A stretch of 64,000 bases of DNA from Castor canadensis. Its lineage: Eukaryota > Chordata > Mammalia > Rodentia > Castoridae. Where the stretch lies: positions 146,160,473-146,224,472 of the forward strand of contig NC_133389.1 of the NCBI RefSeq assembly GCF_047511655.1, given 5' to 3'. Of the stretch, positions 1 to 11,898 are shown piece by piece. Each line of letters starts with the position of its first letter. Position 1 is the stretch's first letter. Made by a program: the position numbers and the translations under genes. The notes below the pieces were generated by a model. The model was not told the DNA's origin and did no database searches. It saw nothing but the letters and a program-made list of their open reading frames with translations.

Positions 1-2290
1 GAGGTAATAATTTTTACTTTGGGAATGTATAATTTTTTGTTGTGTCTACTTGCATTTCAGATTCAGAGTACTAAGTCTTATGGAGGTGTCTACATACAAC
101 GACGTTTCTGTTATGTTGTTTGTTTGCATATTACATATCCCTTTATTTTTCCTAACCTTAATTAGGTTGGTTTCTTCTTTAATCATTTTCACTTCATTAA
201 CAGTTGACTTTTTGTCTTCTCCAAGACCACTTCACACAACCTGAGAGTCAGATGCCTCCCTAAAATCCATCACTTTCAACGATTTTGTGTAGATATTATT
301 ATTGACAGCATAAAAGAAGAGGGAAGAGGGGATTTATCAATTAAGAAATGTGCCAGGCACTCTGCTCAGTAGTAGAGGACCAGGCAGCACACAGTGGAGA
401 GACAGTGCTGAGGACTGCTCAGCTTAGGAAGTGGGAAAATGGCTTGGTCTTCTGAGTTCTAGAAAATAGTTAGCTCACTCAAATTTAAGGTTTCAAGTTA
501 TTAGCAAAAGAAAATTCAGCCAAATGTTTTAAATAATTAAAGAAATGTATTGGTCCATGTGTCTGAGAGCCTAAAAACTGGTCAAGTTTTTAAAAAACCC
601 ATGGTACCACAGTATTGACAAAGACCTTTCTTTCCACTGCTGCACTCTATCTTGCATGATGCTGTTTTCATCATCAGTGTCTTCCCTCATGGTAAGTCAG
701 AAGTAATCACAGTCACTTGCTTTTTACTGGTCATATCTACAAAAGCACCTTGAAGTCATTGCTATAAAATAGAAAGGAATTTTCTTTTCCAAAAACTCCA
801 GCAACTGTCTCCTTAATCTCATTGTCCATAACTTGTTCCTATGCCTACCCTGAATTGGTCCCGTTGATAGAGGAATGAGATATAGCTTAAATCTATCAGG
901 GATTGTCTTTGAAGGTAGGCAATACAACTTGAACCAAGCTGAAAAATGTAACATGTATTAGAAGAGTAGAAAAGCTGTGAGTAGAGAAGCAGGATTTCCC
1001 AAATATCTTGTCACTGCTTCTTTCTGCACTGTCCTTTCCATGTCAGTCTCTTAAGCTGGCACTATATGCAAGGCTCTTACTTTAGGTTCCTTCATAAACG
1101 GATTTACACTTAGCAAAGACTTGCCATGGACAACTCTCACACCAGATACCTGTAATCCTACAACTCCAATTCCTATCACCCCTGTGTGAGTTTTATGCGT
1201 TAGTGAAAAGTTCTCAAGCAATATCATCTAACTGGCTTGCCCTAACCTATGGTCAGGCTCTTCACACATTGGTCCAGTTGTCAAAGCTACAGGAATGGGT
1301 TATATGATGCAAACATGGACAGCTAAGCCCATCTGCTCAGCAGGGAAACAGATTCTTTTAGAAGGGAATGTGGGCAGAAAGACATCTTTAGAAAAATCCC
1401 AGTAGTGAAAATGATAGGAAGAAAATGACACCAAATTTAAAGATAAAAGAAAAGCCACCACCATGTTTCAAAATTAGAATATGTGATTGACCATAGATTT
1501 TCACATTAATTGCTATTTTAGCAGTATAAGCTCTAAAATTTACTTTATAGAACCCCAAAGTACTTCTTTGAAGAGAAACATTGCAGAAGAAAACAATCTT
1601 TAATCATAAATCTAGAAATCTGAAAAGATATTTACTATGCTCATTATATCCCAGGTGCTGAGAAGTGTCAAAGCATAGTTAAATTTTATGCCTTTGTTGC
1701 AGAGGATTACTTCCTCAAAATGATTCTTAACACTGAAATGGCAAACAGAATAAATACTCCAGTAGAATTTTCCAAAACAAAACTCCATTTCACTCTCAAG
1801 TACATGATGCACTTCCTGCTCCTGATTTCAAAAAAGATGTTGAAGATCCCCATTTCATCCCAGTCCAACGTCAGAGGTTTCATTGCAAAGGGAGAGAGTT
1901 CTGAGTTGTGGCACTCGGAATGAAGTATTATGTGATTGCTCCAGAAGCACAACTAAGCCTCTGCTGCAAGCAGAGAGCTAGGAAGGACAAGAGTTTTGCT
2001 TCACTCTTTTAGGATGCATTCAGCCTCTCTGACCTAAATAGCCCTTTATTATTATTTTCTGACTGGGTACTATTTTAACTATGAAGTAAATAGCGAAAGG
2101 ATTCTTCCTAGTCACTAGAAAGTTTGGAGTGGATTGGGCTGAGGGCACTAAAACTTTTCCCTGAGTCATGGAAATTGTACTAAATGTTTTCTTCATGTTA
2201 GTACTAATTAAATTGGGATCCCTTTGCCTAGACTAGCCCAACATATTTTTTCTAATAAAGTCAAACAAAGAAGAAAAGAAAAGAAATATA
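1..2290. other. Non-coding stretch, no gene seen
   Basis: About 2.3 kb of AT-rich DNA without a recognisable exon or young repeat. A splice-acceptor-like tract ends at about position 59 (tgcatttcag), but the open frame after it has no family resemblance. The piece near 347-420 resembles an antisense L2 3' end (gtgccaggcac and following), too short to call firmly. Confidence 0.5.
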
Positions 2291-2380
2291 GAGGTCTGGG
2301 AATATAGTTCAGTGGTAGAGTACTTTCCTAACATGCTCAAGGCCGTGGGTTCCATTCCCCACACTATAAAAAATAAAAAG
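2291..2380 (+). mobile_element. ID-type SINE
   Basis: A tRNA-Ala-derived monomer. The A-box region reads 'tagttcagtggtagagta', followed by the B-box 'gggttccattcccc' and an A-rich tail. It is moderately diverged. Confidence 0.85.
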
Positions 2381-3049
2381 TAAAGAAAATCCCAGTGATG
2401 GATAAAACTGAAGAAATGACCCTTAAGAAAGAAGACTTTTGACATAAAGTCATAATGGAATTGTTTTAATCAACATATCACGCAGTAGCTCGGTGTAGCC
2501 TTACCATTTCTCAATAGCTTTGATTTGTGGAAATAATAGTTATGTTATTTCCACACATTGTGCTCCACTCACAGCATGTAGGCGACAATAAAAAGGAAAC
2601 AACTAAATGGACTTGAAGCTGGAGATTTTGATAAGGTTTTCTTTTCACTTCACAAAGTTTTTTAACTTTATATTTTTCTAAGGCAGTTGAAATATTCCTA
2701 CTGAGTTGAAACAGATATATTTGAACACAGCAACGTGCCTCATTTTCTTCAATGCAGCTACAGTAGCAACACTAATTAATTTAGTCATAAAAAATTAACA
2801 AAAAAAAAGAAACTTAGATTATAAGAATTCCACAGCTGACAGATTGTTGGTCTTTCTCTTTTAAAAAAATCAATTCTGTCTACAAAAGAGAAAAAAGTTG
2901 GAGAAGATTCTTTCCCTTTGGGCATAAAGCTACAGCCATTTAGAGAGCCATCTTTGTCATTTTCAAGGAGGATTTGGTACAAAGAACAAGGCAGTATCAG
3001 GTCCACACAGTCACTGGCCAAGAAAAACAAAGATGATTTCCTCTGATCC
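2381..3049. other. Non-coding stretch, nothing recognised
   Basis: AT-rich sequence with no SINE hallmarks. The 81-codon minus-strand frame at 2785-3030 has no recognisable domain and runs through A-rich runs; I treat it as chance. Confidence 0.45.
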
Positions 3050-3473
3050 TTATTTTAGGTTGACTCTTTGAACTTCCAACAGTTTATTTATTGTTGTTGT
3101 TATTATTTTTAATTTGCCACAGATTGTTTCAAGAATCATCCTAGCTCCCTTTTTTGAAGTCTTTTTTTTTTTTAATTTGTTGACACTGGTTTGTAACATG
3201 CTCCACCTCCACCACCAGTCATCAGATGGGGGCTGTGGTGCGAAGAACATTATCGGTTCTGAGTCCAACTGTGTGCACTGGATGGTGAAGGGCAGCAGCA
3301 GCAAGAGCAGAGGCAACTTGGAGGTAGGTGGCAACACAGTGCCTCCACATAAACATCCTGGCTGCAAGACAGTGATCAGTTTGCAGATGCCAAGTGTGAC
3401 TGAAGAAATACAACTAAGCGCTGTCATTTTTAATTCTACCAGAAGGCTTTTCCACCTGTACATCAAGTCCTAG
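3050..3473. other. Open stretch on both strands; possible exon inside
   Basis: Both strands stay open for over 110 codons: 119 on + (3114-3473) and 138 on - (3050-3466). That is unusual in AT-rich non-coding DNA. A 105-nt segment (3219-3323) is bounded by 'caccaccag' and 'gag|gtaggt', splice-site-like on +, and is exactly 35 codons in phase 0. The minus frame has a Leu-rich run (from GCAGCAGCAGC) followed by small and polar residues, superficially like a signal peptide. I recognise neither protein. It could be a decayed pseudogene, a non-coding RNA exon or chance. Confidence 0.2.
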
Positions 3474-3532
3474 GAATTTTCCCTTTTCTCACCCAGTCAC
3501 TTCTGTGTGATGAATCATCGGTTGGTCACTCG

Positions 3533-3545
3533 TCACTAGATGGCA
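3533..3545 (+). promoter_or_regulatory. CTCF-core-like site
   Basis: The sequence TCACTAGATGGCA matches the CTCF core (CCANYAGRKGGCR type) at all but the first position. It lies in non-repetitive DNA just after the open stretch. One motif match is weak evidence of binding. Confidence 0.3.
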
Positions 3546-3652
3546 TTGTGCAGTATTCCTTGACAGCAGTAACTATATTGGCAAAGTGACAGCTTGGGCC
3601 ATTTTTAGTATTTTCTTGTTTGGTGTGGATTTTGAGAGTCTAGATATGACCC

Positions 3653-3688
3653 TGGGAGCGAGGGGTATAGCTCAGTGGTAGAGCAATA
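3653..3688 (+). mobile_element. ID SINE, 5' fragment
   Basis: Only the first 36 bases remain ('ggggtatagctcagtggt' and 'agagca'). The B-box and tail are missing. Confidence 0.7.
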
Positions 3689-3888
3689 GTAATATCTAAA
3701 TCCAAGTCTGGATATTTGATCTTTGGGTGTTTTATGGATTTGGCTTTGTAAAATTTGTGTCTTTGAGATTCTTTTTCTTCAGTGTATCTTCCTAGGACAT
3801 GAACTGAATATCAACAATGAATTAATTAATCTTTTAAGTTTCTTCCAAGTCATGTACATAAATGTTTACTTATAGAGACTTTGCAGAT

Positions 3889-3929
3889 TGTGTGTGTGTG
3901 TGTGTGTGTGTTTATGTGTATATGTGTGC
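3889..3929. repeat. (TG)n microsatellite
   Basis: A pure TG run of about 11 units, then an imperfect TG/TA tract. It directly abuts the tail side of the following antisense ID element, so it probably grew from that tail. Confidence 0.9.
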
Positions 3930-4011
3930 ATACAGTGCTGCAAATCGTGAACCCAGGAACTTGCTCATGCTAGGCACACTCTGTAGCACTGAGTAATACT
4001 TCCAGCACCCA
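3930..4011 (-). mobile_element. ID-type SINE
   Basis: Antisense ID: 'gtgctgcaaatcgtgaaccc' (B-box side) through 'gcactgagtaatacttccag' (A-box side). Its tail side carries the TG microsatellite. Confidence 0.75.
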
Positions 4012-4581
4012 GAAATAAAATAACACTCAATACAATTAGGATTTTTACCTAAATATGCCAATAAAATATATATGTATATGAAAACTTGCTTTAGCTAAGC
4101 ATGGCCAGTGAAATCTAAGCCTTGGCGTACTGTACCATGTGGGTGTATAATAATATAAAAATGATCACTTAATGCTTTCATAAACCTGTAAAATTTATAA
4201 AGGGAATACAATAGCTATAAATAAGGAAAAGTGATGTAAATATGAGTTAGCATCATAGTCTTGCTTTCTTTCAGTTATAACACTTAATTATGACTATTTT
4301 TATTTGTTGTATCCCAATAGCTCTTATACATTGAAGAATGTATTCTAATATCTGTGTTGTTAATAAAATTGAGCAAGTATCTTTCTAAAGTATAACTATA
4401 CTTGAGACCCAAGAATTTGTAGATAATAATGGATGGTAAGAGGTACTGTTTCAAGTAAAGCTAATTAGATAAATGACAGATGGATACATAGATAAATGAT
4501 ATATATTAGTGAATGGATATGTGAATGGGTAACATCTAATACAGTACTGGATACTGAATAGTCTTCTAACAACTGTAATAT

Positions 4582-4643
4582 TGGTGCTAGGAATGTAGAT
4601 CAATAGTAGAGTGGGTATATATACATATATATGTATATATATC
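4582..4643 (+). mobile_element. ID SINE 5' fragment with TA-rich microsatellite
   Basis: 'ggtgctaggaatgtagatca' is a diverged ID 5' end. The rest is replaced by an alternating TA/TG tract at 4614-4643. Confidence 0.55.
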
Positions 4644-4769
4644 ATGTGAGCTCTGAGCATTAAAATTAAACCTACTTGAATTAAAAGACTGCCATATTCA
4701 TCTTCTATTTTCATTTACTTAATATTTGAAAATACATTTCTCTATTTCAATTTGCCTTTTGATTTTTAT

Positions 4770-4905
4770 TCCACTCATCCATCCATTTAACAAACACTAA
4801 CTGAATACTTACTTTGGATTCAATACTGGAGATGCAAATACAAATAAGACAATAATTTGCCCCAAAAGCTTTGAGTCTTTTATGTAGTTCGGCATCCATG
4901 AAGTA
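4770..4905 (-). mobile_element. L2 LINE 3' fragment
   Basis: The order 'aacaaacactaactgaatac', 'actggagatgcaaat' and then an acatttgagtc-like region matches the antisense of the L2 3' terminus (AATAAAT... AGTGCCTGGCAC sense motif). It is old and diverged. Confidence 0.55.
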
Positions 4906-7140
4906 AATATTACAGTCATTGATGGGAGAGGAAGAAAAGGAGAAGGAACGAGAGAGTATTAGACAAGGAAACCAGGAATCCATGCTGTAGTCTTGGACCT
5001 CCCTTGTTGTACCTTCAAATGAAATAACTGTATATGAAAGTGCTTTGTAAACTATAAAACACTTTTTTAAGTGGAATTTTTTATCTTTTTAAATTTCTTC
5101 CAATAAGAATCCTAGTTTTCTAATAAACTTTGATCCTGCAATCAAGAGCTTCCTCTCTTTTAATTTTCAATTTCAAAATTCCAACAGCATAAATAAAACC
5201 CATTAAATTTACAACTCACTTTGAAAACAAAAAGTGGGCCTAACCAACATGATCTTAGAGAGAGAAAACTCAGGAGACTAACTTAAATGCCCTGTGATTT
5301 CACTAAACTCAAACTCAGACTGTGATTGCCCCTTCCCCCTCTTCCTCTCTGCTAAATCTTTCTGCTTTTCTCAGTTTATTCAGTAAATAATGTCATTTCA
5401 AAGCAGATTTTGTTATAAAAACACATGCAGAATGAAGAAATCTCTTGTGCATTTCATTCTGGTCCTAGAGTGTTGATAGAAAACAAAGAAGGTTCTAGTT
5501 GATGATTGGATTAGGAGATTCAGTACAATACTATTTGTTCTTAGACTTGTTCAGTTGCTCTGGCAAAATGCTTCTTATTTTTCACTCAGGTCAGTTATAC
5601 CAAAATCTACAATAGATAAGTCAGAAAACATTTCTTTTTTTCCAAGATTTATGAAGAAATCATGATGAAAGAGACAAAAAACTCAAATGTATTTAAGAGC
5701 ACAAAGAAAAAATCCATAAAAGGGTGTCCCTAGATCTAGATGTATACAGAAAGGTGTTTTACCTTATTTCCTGGTCTATTATGTGGGGACTTTGTCTTTT
5801 ACTTAGTAACTGTGTTAAGCTGTATTTGTAATATAATGACAATTTACCAGTAAAGATTAGCTACTAATTAACTGTTATTTCTTTCCTCTATATATTAGCA
5901 TAGCCTAGTTTGAAAATTCTTATTCCATTAAGAAAGAATGAAAAGTAGCTAGTATTTGTTCTACCTGTAAAAAATGTATGCCTAAACATATTTTGAATGA
6001 TGAGTTGCGTTCTAGAATATTTGTCCACCATCAGACGAGCTATGCGAAAACTTGAAAGGTTGGGAATAAAAGTCTGAAGATCAAGATACCTAGTTAGTAT
6101 ATATTTCTTTCCTGACTTTCTCTTCATTTTTCAGGTTCAGGACATTTTTCTCTCTGCTTAAAATATTATCTCAAGGCAACAAATGTTGTAGGAATGATTT
6201 AAGAGTGTGTGTGCACAAAGAACCTAGAAAACTGACTTCTTCACCAGTTTCAAAGACCATAGCACTTAAGGTTTTAGCCTTCAGTAGACATGGTGAAAAG
6301 ATGGTCATTGTCATGAAAGGATACATATCTAATTTTAGCTATGGACCAAACTTCCTCGGAAAGAAGTAGAGATTTTTTTCAAAATTATTTTGGGAATGTG
6401 TACTGAGACTTTTCTCTAAATATAAAACTGTGTTTCAGCAGTACTGGTCATTTTTTAGCCACATATGACAAATGATCACAGATGCTCATAAAAATCTAAA
6501 AGGAACTGAATGTTATTCTCTTCTGAAATGGCTGAGGATATTTCCTTTAAACTGTGCTTTAAAACAAAAACAAACTTTACCACTTTGAAGAGAATGCAGG
6601 AAGCCATATGTTCCCCACCCAAAGTTCCGTATGCAAAATGTCCTCCCAGGGAAGAAGGTTCAAGGTGTTTTTAAGAACAGAACTTTTATGTTTTGCCTAT
6701 TAACAATGGCACTTCCTGTTTTGACCTCTGACCATGCTGAAGCTATTAAGAGAGTAGATTATGGACATCTTTTCTCACAGTAAGACCATTAATATTTTCC
6801 TTCACCACGTGCATAGAGTTCAAAGTGAATGTTGCCACTGCTCAGTGCTCCTGAGGTCTTGAAAATTAATCTATGGTAACTCAACAAGGGTTGGATAGTT
6901 CAATGATTTGTCAAATTATGAGCCTGGTATTGAAGTGCATAGAATGTGCGATCGTCCTTATCTCAAATGTGCATGAGGCTACACGCTGTCACGTGAGGTG
7001 AATATGATTAAAGTACATTGTACGCATCTATGGAACTGTCACAATGAAACCCATTTATTCTGCACAATTAATACATACTAATAAAAGGGAAAATGTTATC
7101 CTACTGTAAATGTACAATTTAGAAGAATCAATATGACTTA
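4906..7140. other. SINE-poor non-coding stretch, no gene seen
   Basis: About 2.2 kb of AT-rich DNA with no SINE hallmark. Open frames here (for example 5888-6127 minus, 79 codons) show no motif or conserved-looking composition. Confidence 0.5.
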
Positions 7141-7196
7141 AGGCAAGCCCTTAAGTTCAAGTCCCAGTACCACCAAAAAAATAAATGAATAAAATT
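7141..7196 (+). mobile_element. ID/dID SINE 3' fragment
   Basis: Only the 3' portion remains: 'gttcaagtcccagtaccacc' plus an A-rich tail. The 'agtaccacc' ending is the one used by the dimer SINEs in this window. Confidence 0.7.
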
Positions 7197-8080
7197 TTAA
7201 AAGGTTCAAAGAAGAGAATGTTAAATGAACATAAAGGAAAGTTAGGAAGGCAATGAAAATAAATGCAGGTAAATTTGCAAGCAATGTAAAGTATGTCCAT
7301 TAAAACATTTTCAAAGCATGTGCAGTCTTCTTGATAGTGTCCTTAAGAATCGAAGGATCAAGGACAATGCAAAGAAGACAAAGCTATGCTCATCAAGTAA
7401 TATTTGACATTTCCTGGGAAATTATTTTCAAACATAGAAAATGGTTTAAAAAATTCAAATCCTGGTTTATATTATGTATTTTCCACTGGAATTGCTTTGT
7501 GCTCTCAAAGTTTTGTTTCTTTTTTTAATACGTTGCACCATAAGATTAGCTGTATCGAGGGTACAATTTTCAAAGAAAATTACTTACAGGCCCAGACAGA
7601 TCGGTAGGCATTTCAGGTCAATGCCAACTGTGAAGTATAGTGGTGGTGTCCACTTTTTGGGATAGAAGCTCAGACTCAGTCTATTGGAAGAGCTGAAGTG
7701 TGAATTAACTCTGTTGGTGCAAACCCTCTTCCAACTCAAAACACTCTCAGCCACCCAGTGTAGGAAGTGTAGCCCAAGTTTAGATTTCTGAACACTTCTG
7801 TCTCAGAAAGTCTGTGATTTAGAAAGTAAAATCTTCAGGAGAAATATTAAAGAGATGGAGGTCAGGAGTAGTCTTATAGAAACTCTAAAGATTATTTTGT
7901 ATTCACGGAAAGTAGTGAAGTGAACACACTAAATACAGTTAGTATCTCTGGCACCTCAGGACTAATGGGTATTGGTAGGGCTAGTTTTCCTAACTGTTCT
8001 TACCTCTTTGTGAAGAACTATTCAGGGTCTAATTTCTATACAGCTTCAATATGATTATCTTGTTACAGATAATGAGACTC
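7197..8080. other. Non-coding stretch, nothing recognised
   Basis: Three overlapping short + frames occur at 7331-7665. They are in different registers and lack any domain signature. Confidence 0.45.
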
Positions 8081-8160
8081 TTTTCCCCTCCTGTGGTGCT
8101 GGGAAGCAAACTCAAGGCCTTGTACGTGCTACAGACATCGTACACTGAGCTATACTCAAT
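8081..8160 (-). mobile_element. ID-type SINE
   Basis: Antisense ID with 'gtggtgctgggaagcaaact' at its 3' side and 'cactgagctatactcaa' at its 5' side. Confidence 0.75.
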
Positions 8161-8291
8161 AATGTGAATCTTGAGGAGTTTTGTTTCACTTCTGTTTACA
8201 TGGAGGGTAGTGTTTTGTTTCTGCATCTTTTCATTTTGATCCCAGTCTTCAAGCTGTTTTCCATACAATGATTTTAATAAGTAAAAAAATT

Positions 8292-8508
8292 AAACTGGAA
8301 TGGTGGTGGTGGTGGCACCTGCTTATAATCCCAGCACTAGCAAGGCCAAGGAAGGAAGATCGTGAGTTCCAGGCCAGTCTGAGCTACACAAAAGGACTTT
8401 GTCTCAAATAAATAACAACAACAACAAAGGGCTGGGGACGTAGTTCATTGGTAGAGCACCGGCCTGGCATGTACAAGGCCCAATCTCTAGCATCAAAAAA
8501 AAAACCCC
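8292..8508 (+). mobile_element. B1-dID dimeric SINE
   Basis: Left half is B1/7SL-like ('ataatcccagcactagcaag', 'gagttccaggccagtctgag'). An AAC-rich linker precedes the ID-type right half ('gtagttcattggtagagcac') and a poly-A tail. Confidence 0.9.
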
Positions 8509-8519
8509 TCTGGTTTATC

Positions 8520-9287
8520 TTTATTTGACTTACTACAATTAAACGAATAGATATTATCAGTGGAGTGCAGTGGGATATTTTGACATATTTTTTCATTGTG
8601 TAATGGTCAAATAAGAGCACTCAGCATAACTATCACCTTAAACATCGTTGCATTTGGACCATCCCTTCTTTTAGCTATTTTTAGATATACAATAAACTAT
8701 TGGTAACATAATCACCCAGCTGTGCTATAGGACACTAGCCCAATCCTTCTGTGCAACTGCTTTTGTACCTGCTGTTTTCTGCCTCTCTCCCATTCTCCCC
8801 AACCTCTGGTAAGTGCTTCTATGAGATCAACTTCAAGGCATCCACATATGAGTGAAACCATATAGCATTTTTCTTTCTGTGCCCAGCTTATTGCACTCAA
8901 TATAATGTCCTCTAGTTCCATTCATGTTGCTGCAAATGAAAGGATTTCAATTTTTTTTTTTTTTTTGAGACAGAGTCTTACTGTGTAACTCAGTCTGGCC
9001 TTAAGCTAAGGAGCCTCCTGCCTCAGCTTCTGCCTCTGTGCTGGGGTTACAGGCATGCACCACATACCTAGCTAGTTTTATTTTTTTAAGGCCAAATAAT
9101 ATTCTACTTGTATGTATACAGTACATTTATTTATCTATTATTTCTGAATGGACGTCTTGGTTGATTCCATATTTTGGCTTTTGTGAATAGTGCTACAACA
9201 AACATGGACTACATATATCACTTCAGCTACTGATTTCCTTTAGATAGCTACCCAGTAGTGAAATTGCTGGACTGTGGATCTAGTCTT
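8520..9287 (-). mobile_element. L1 3' end, split by a B1
   Basis: Antisense L1MA/L1MB-like 3' region. The left part holds 'tagttccattcatgttgctg' and the right part 'ttgattccatattttggctt', 'gtgaatagtgctacaac' and 'tagctacccagtagtgaa'. A B1 at 8950-9077 interrupts it. The family assignment is from memory of the consensus. Confidence 0.8.
8950..9077 (-). mobile_element. B1-type SINE inside L1
   Basis: A T-run (the tail) and then antisense B1 'gagacagagtcttactgtgt', ending 'aggcatgcaccacatacct'. It sits inside the L1 fossil, so it inserted later. Confidence 0.85.
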
Positions 9288-11584
9288 AACCTCATACTGA
9301 AGCCATTCCATTATTTCACTCAAGTCTTAGTTGCCTCTTTCCATAGGACACCACCCAAATGCACCTGAAAGGCCTGTAATTTCTACTTTTCAGCTTCCTT
9401 TCCTTGTGCTGTTTCAACTTCAAACTCAGTCTTTATTCTCAGCTTCTTATTTCCCTCCTTTTTAATTTCCACAAACAAGAACTCAGTGACTGATGCTGAC
9501 ATGTTCACAGTTTAGGAAATAGTATCCAGGAATGAAGCTGTGTATAATGGACTTTATTTTAAGGGTACCCCAGGTAGGAGAAGCATTACTTTGCTATAAG
9601 AAAATAATCCATTGCTTGCTGTGAAACTCAGAGGTTGATTTTCCAAGGACCAATGGACTAGGTATGTGAGGGAAACACAGGCACAGCCCTCACCCTGTGC
9701 AGAGTCTGAAGGACAACAGATTCCAGTGTTCAGGCTCTTGTCAGCAGGTCCTTATTTGCAGCTGAATTATTTGAAGACCAAGGTTTATTTTGTACTATTT
9801 GAATCTCTAATTTAAAAAAAAAATCTACTTTAGACACCTCTAAAATGAAATATTTGCAGGCTATTCAGACCTTATAGTATTTAGTAGGAAATTGTAAAAG
9901 TTTCCCAAAGAAGCCAACATTAGTATTTCATTCCTTTTTCTTAGGACAATAAATTAAGGTCAAACTCTGCCCCAGGGATGAACTATTTTTGCCTAGCCAT
10001 CTTTTGGCCAAATGCCTTGAAGAGTTGAAAAGTAAGGAATGGAGCAGGACAGACAATGGTATTGTTTTGTTTTTGTCTGGGAACCTGAAGTCTGGTTCAT
10101 GTCCAAATAAAACCAAAGGAAACCAGTAGTGTTTCTATACAAGGTACATTCTAAAATTGTATTGAAGACCAAGGCCTCTCAGCTGTCAAAGAAAGCTCTA
10201 GAACAGAAGCCCTGGAATCAAAGTTTGTGCCCAAAGAGCAAAAGTTCAGAATCGAAGGAAGCCTGGGGACCTGCCAAGCCAGCAGTTTCTCCCTGTTCTT
10301 CCTAGACTTTAGACATCCAGGTGGGATAGGGTCTTGTAGGCAGAGGCTCAGAGCTACCCTTTAAAGAAAAATGCTGACTCCAGGATTTTGGCAAGTTTTC
10401 TTTTCTTGATTGCAATCATTTCAAGGAGAGAGGCAGTAACCTCTTTCTGCAATCTCACTTCTTCAAAGAAAAGAAGCAAGATTAAGCTGAAAAATTAGCA
10501 CTGATCTTCCTCATCTCAGGATCCAAAGGGCAGGACGTGACTGAGTAACATAGTGATGGAAATAGATGGAAACCCTTGTTACTGTATTCCAGTAATCTGG
10601 AGGTTGCCATGGTAACTTGCCAGGCTGTAAGACTATTGTGAGTTGGAGGGTACAATTTTGGGTTACATTCTTAAAAGAGGTTATCAAGTGCTTGCATTAA
10701 AAGATTGAACAAAGATACTTTTGGAAGTTGATCAAAACTGGTTTTAGACTTTGGTTTGAACTTTTGAAAGAGTGTCTAGTGAGAAAAACAACAGAAGTAC
10801 ATCAACTAGTAGATATGGCTAAGCAAATAGAGAAGACATTTTTTTTTAAAAAAATTGAAGACAACTACCTCTCTGTTATTGGCTTCTCTGTTGTCCTCAG
10901 CCTCACTTATAAAAGAGTTCATTTCAGTGGATTCAATCCTGCTCTATTTTTTTTTATTCTGAAGTCATTGCTCTTACATATGAAGTTCTTAATTAATTTT
11001 TCACAAAAGAAGCATAAATGAAAAAAGTTCTCATTGCATCAATTTACTTTTAGAACAATTATTCCTAGTAGAAGCTATTTAACTGCACAGGATTCTGCAA
11101 CTAACTTCTTATCTAATTTTTTATTTGAGCATGGTACTAATCTAACCTTTCTTCTTTGGTTTTCCAGATTAAAGAACCACCCCCTTGTAGGAACAGGGAT
11201 CTGCTTTCTTATAGCTTTATCTTTACTAGAAAATTTTTAAGAAAAATATTATGGACTAGAATGCCAAGTTCACAACATTTAAGACAAAATTCAGAAGTTG
11301 AAGGAAGTTAGATACATGAGGCAGGCCAGCTTCTTGCCAGGTATTCCCTCCCAGACTCCCCTATGATTCTCGCTATTTAGTCTTTTATGGAAAAATTTGA
11401 AAAGCCAGGGTTCAAGGAACCTCCTAGAGATTCCCAAGGGCAAATCCAAACAGTGCAACAGGCAAGTAGCCCCAAATTACTACTTCAACTATTTACACTT
11501 AGTTTGGGGCATTTTGATTTGTCTTTCTACAGAATTACAGGGTGGAATGTGGGTTAGTGTAATTCTAAGTCAGAGGTGAATAAA
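9288..11584. other. SINE-free non-coding stretch with X-box
   Basis: About 2.3 kb with no SINE and no recognised exon. The part at about 10270-10640 is less AT-rich than its surroundings and contains the X-box listed separately, so it may be a conserved regulatory element. The 97-codon + frame at 10728-11021 is Phe- and Lys-rich and follows poly-T/poly-A runs, so I do not call it a gene. Confidence 0.45.
10603..10616. promoter_or_regulatory. RFX-type X-box
   Basis: GTTGCCATGGTAAC is a near-perfect palindromic X-box (RFX consensus GTTRCCATGGYAAC, both half-sites intact). RFX proteins bind such sites as dimers, often in promoters or enhancers of ciliary genes. The site lies in non-repetitive DNA. 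No promoter or exon is recognisable beside it, so an enhancer is the simplest reading. Confidence 0.55.
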
Positions 11585-11898
11585 GTGCTTCACATTCCAA
11601 ATCTGGTTCCTTGCCAATTTTTCTACAGCTTGCAAGCTAAGAATGCTTTTTACTTTTTGATGGTTGAAAAAAAAATCAAAAGAATATTTTGTAACATGTG
11701 AAAATTGTATGACGTTGAATTTCAGCCACACATTAACTTTTATTGGAACATAGCCATACTTATTCACTTACGCATTGTCTGGGACTACCTCGGCTACAAG
11801 GGCAGAGTTGATAGATGCCCCAGAGGCCATATGGGCAGCATAAGCCAAATATTTACCATCTGGCCCTTGTAAAGAAAAGCTAGCCAACCTCTGTTCTA
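11585..11898 (-). mobile_element. Non-autonomous hAT-type DNA transposon
   Basis: Resembles the widespread mammalian hAT element carrying, on this strand, 'ttttattggaacatagccat', 'cgcattgtctgggact', 'gggcagagttgatag', 'aaatatttaccatctggccc' and a 'gctagccaacctctg' terminus. It is old and diverged. I do not assign a subfamily name. Confidence 0.75.

Noticed and set aside
692-697. GTAAGT donor after a short pyrimidine tract
   Set aside because: The nearest acceptor would leave a 14-nt exon; too small to support without junction reads.
3653-3688. Possible tRNA-Ala gene
   Set aside because: Only an A-box-like 5' piece of an ID SINE; there is no B-box or acceptor stem. None of the ID elements in the window folds as an intact tRNA by eye.
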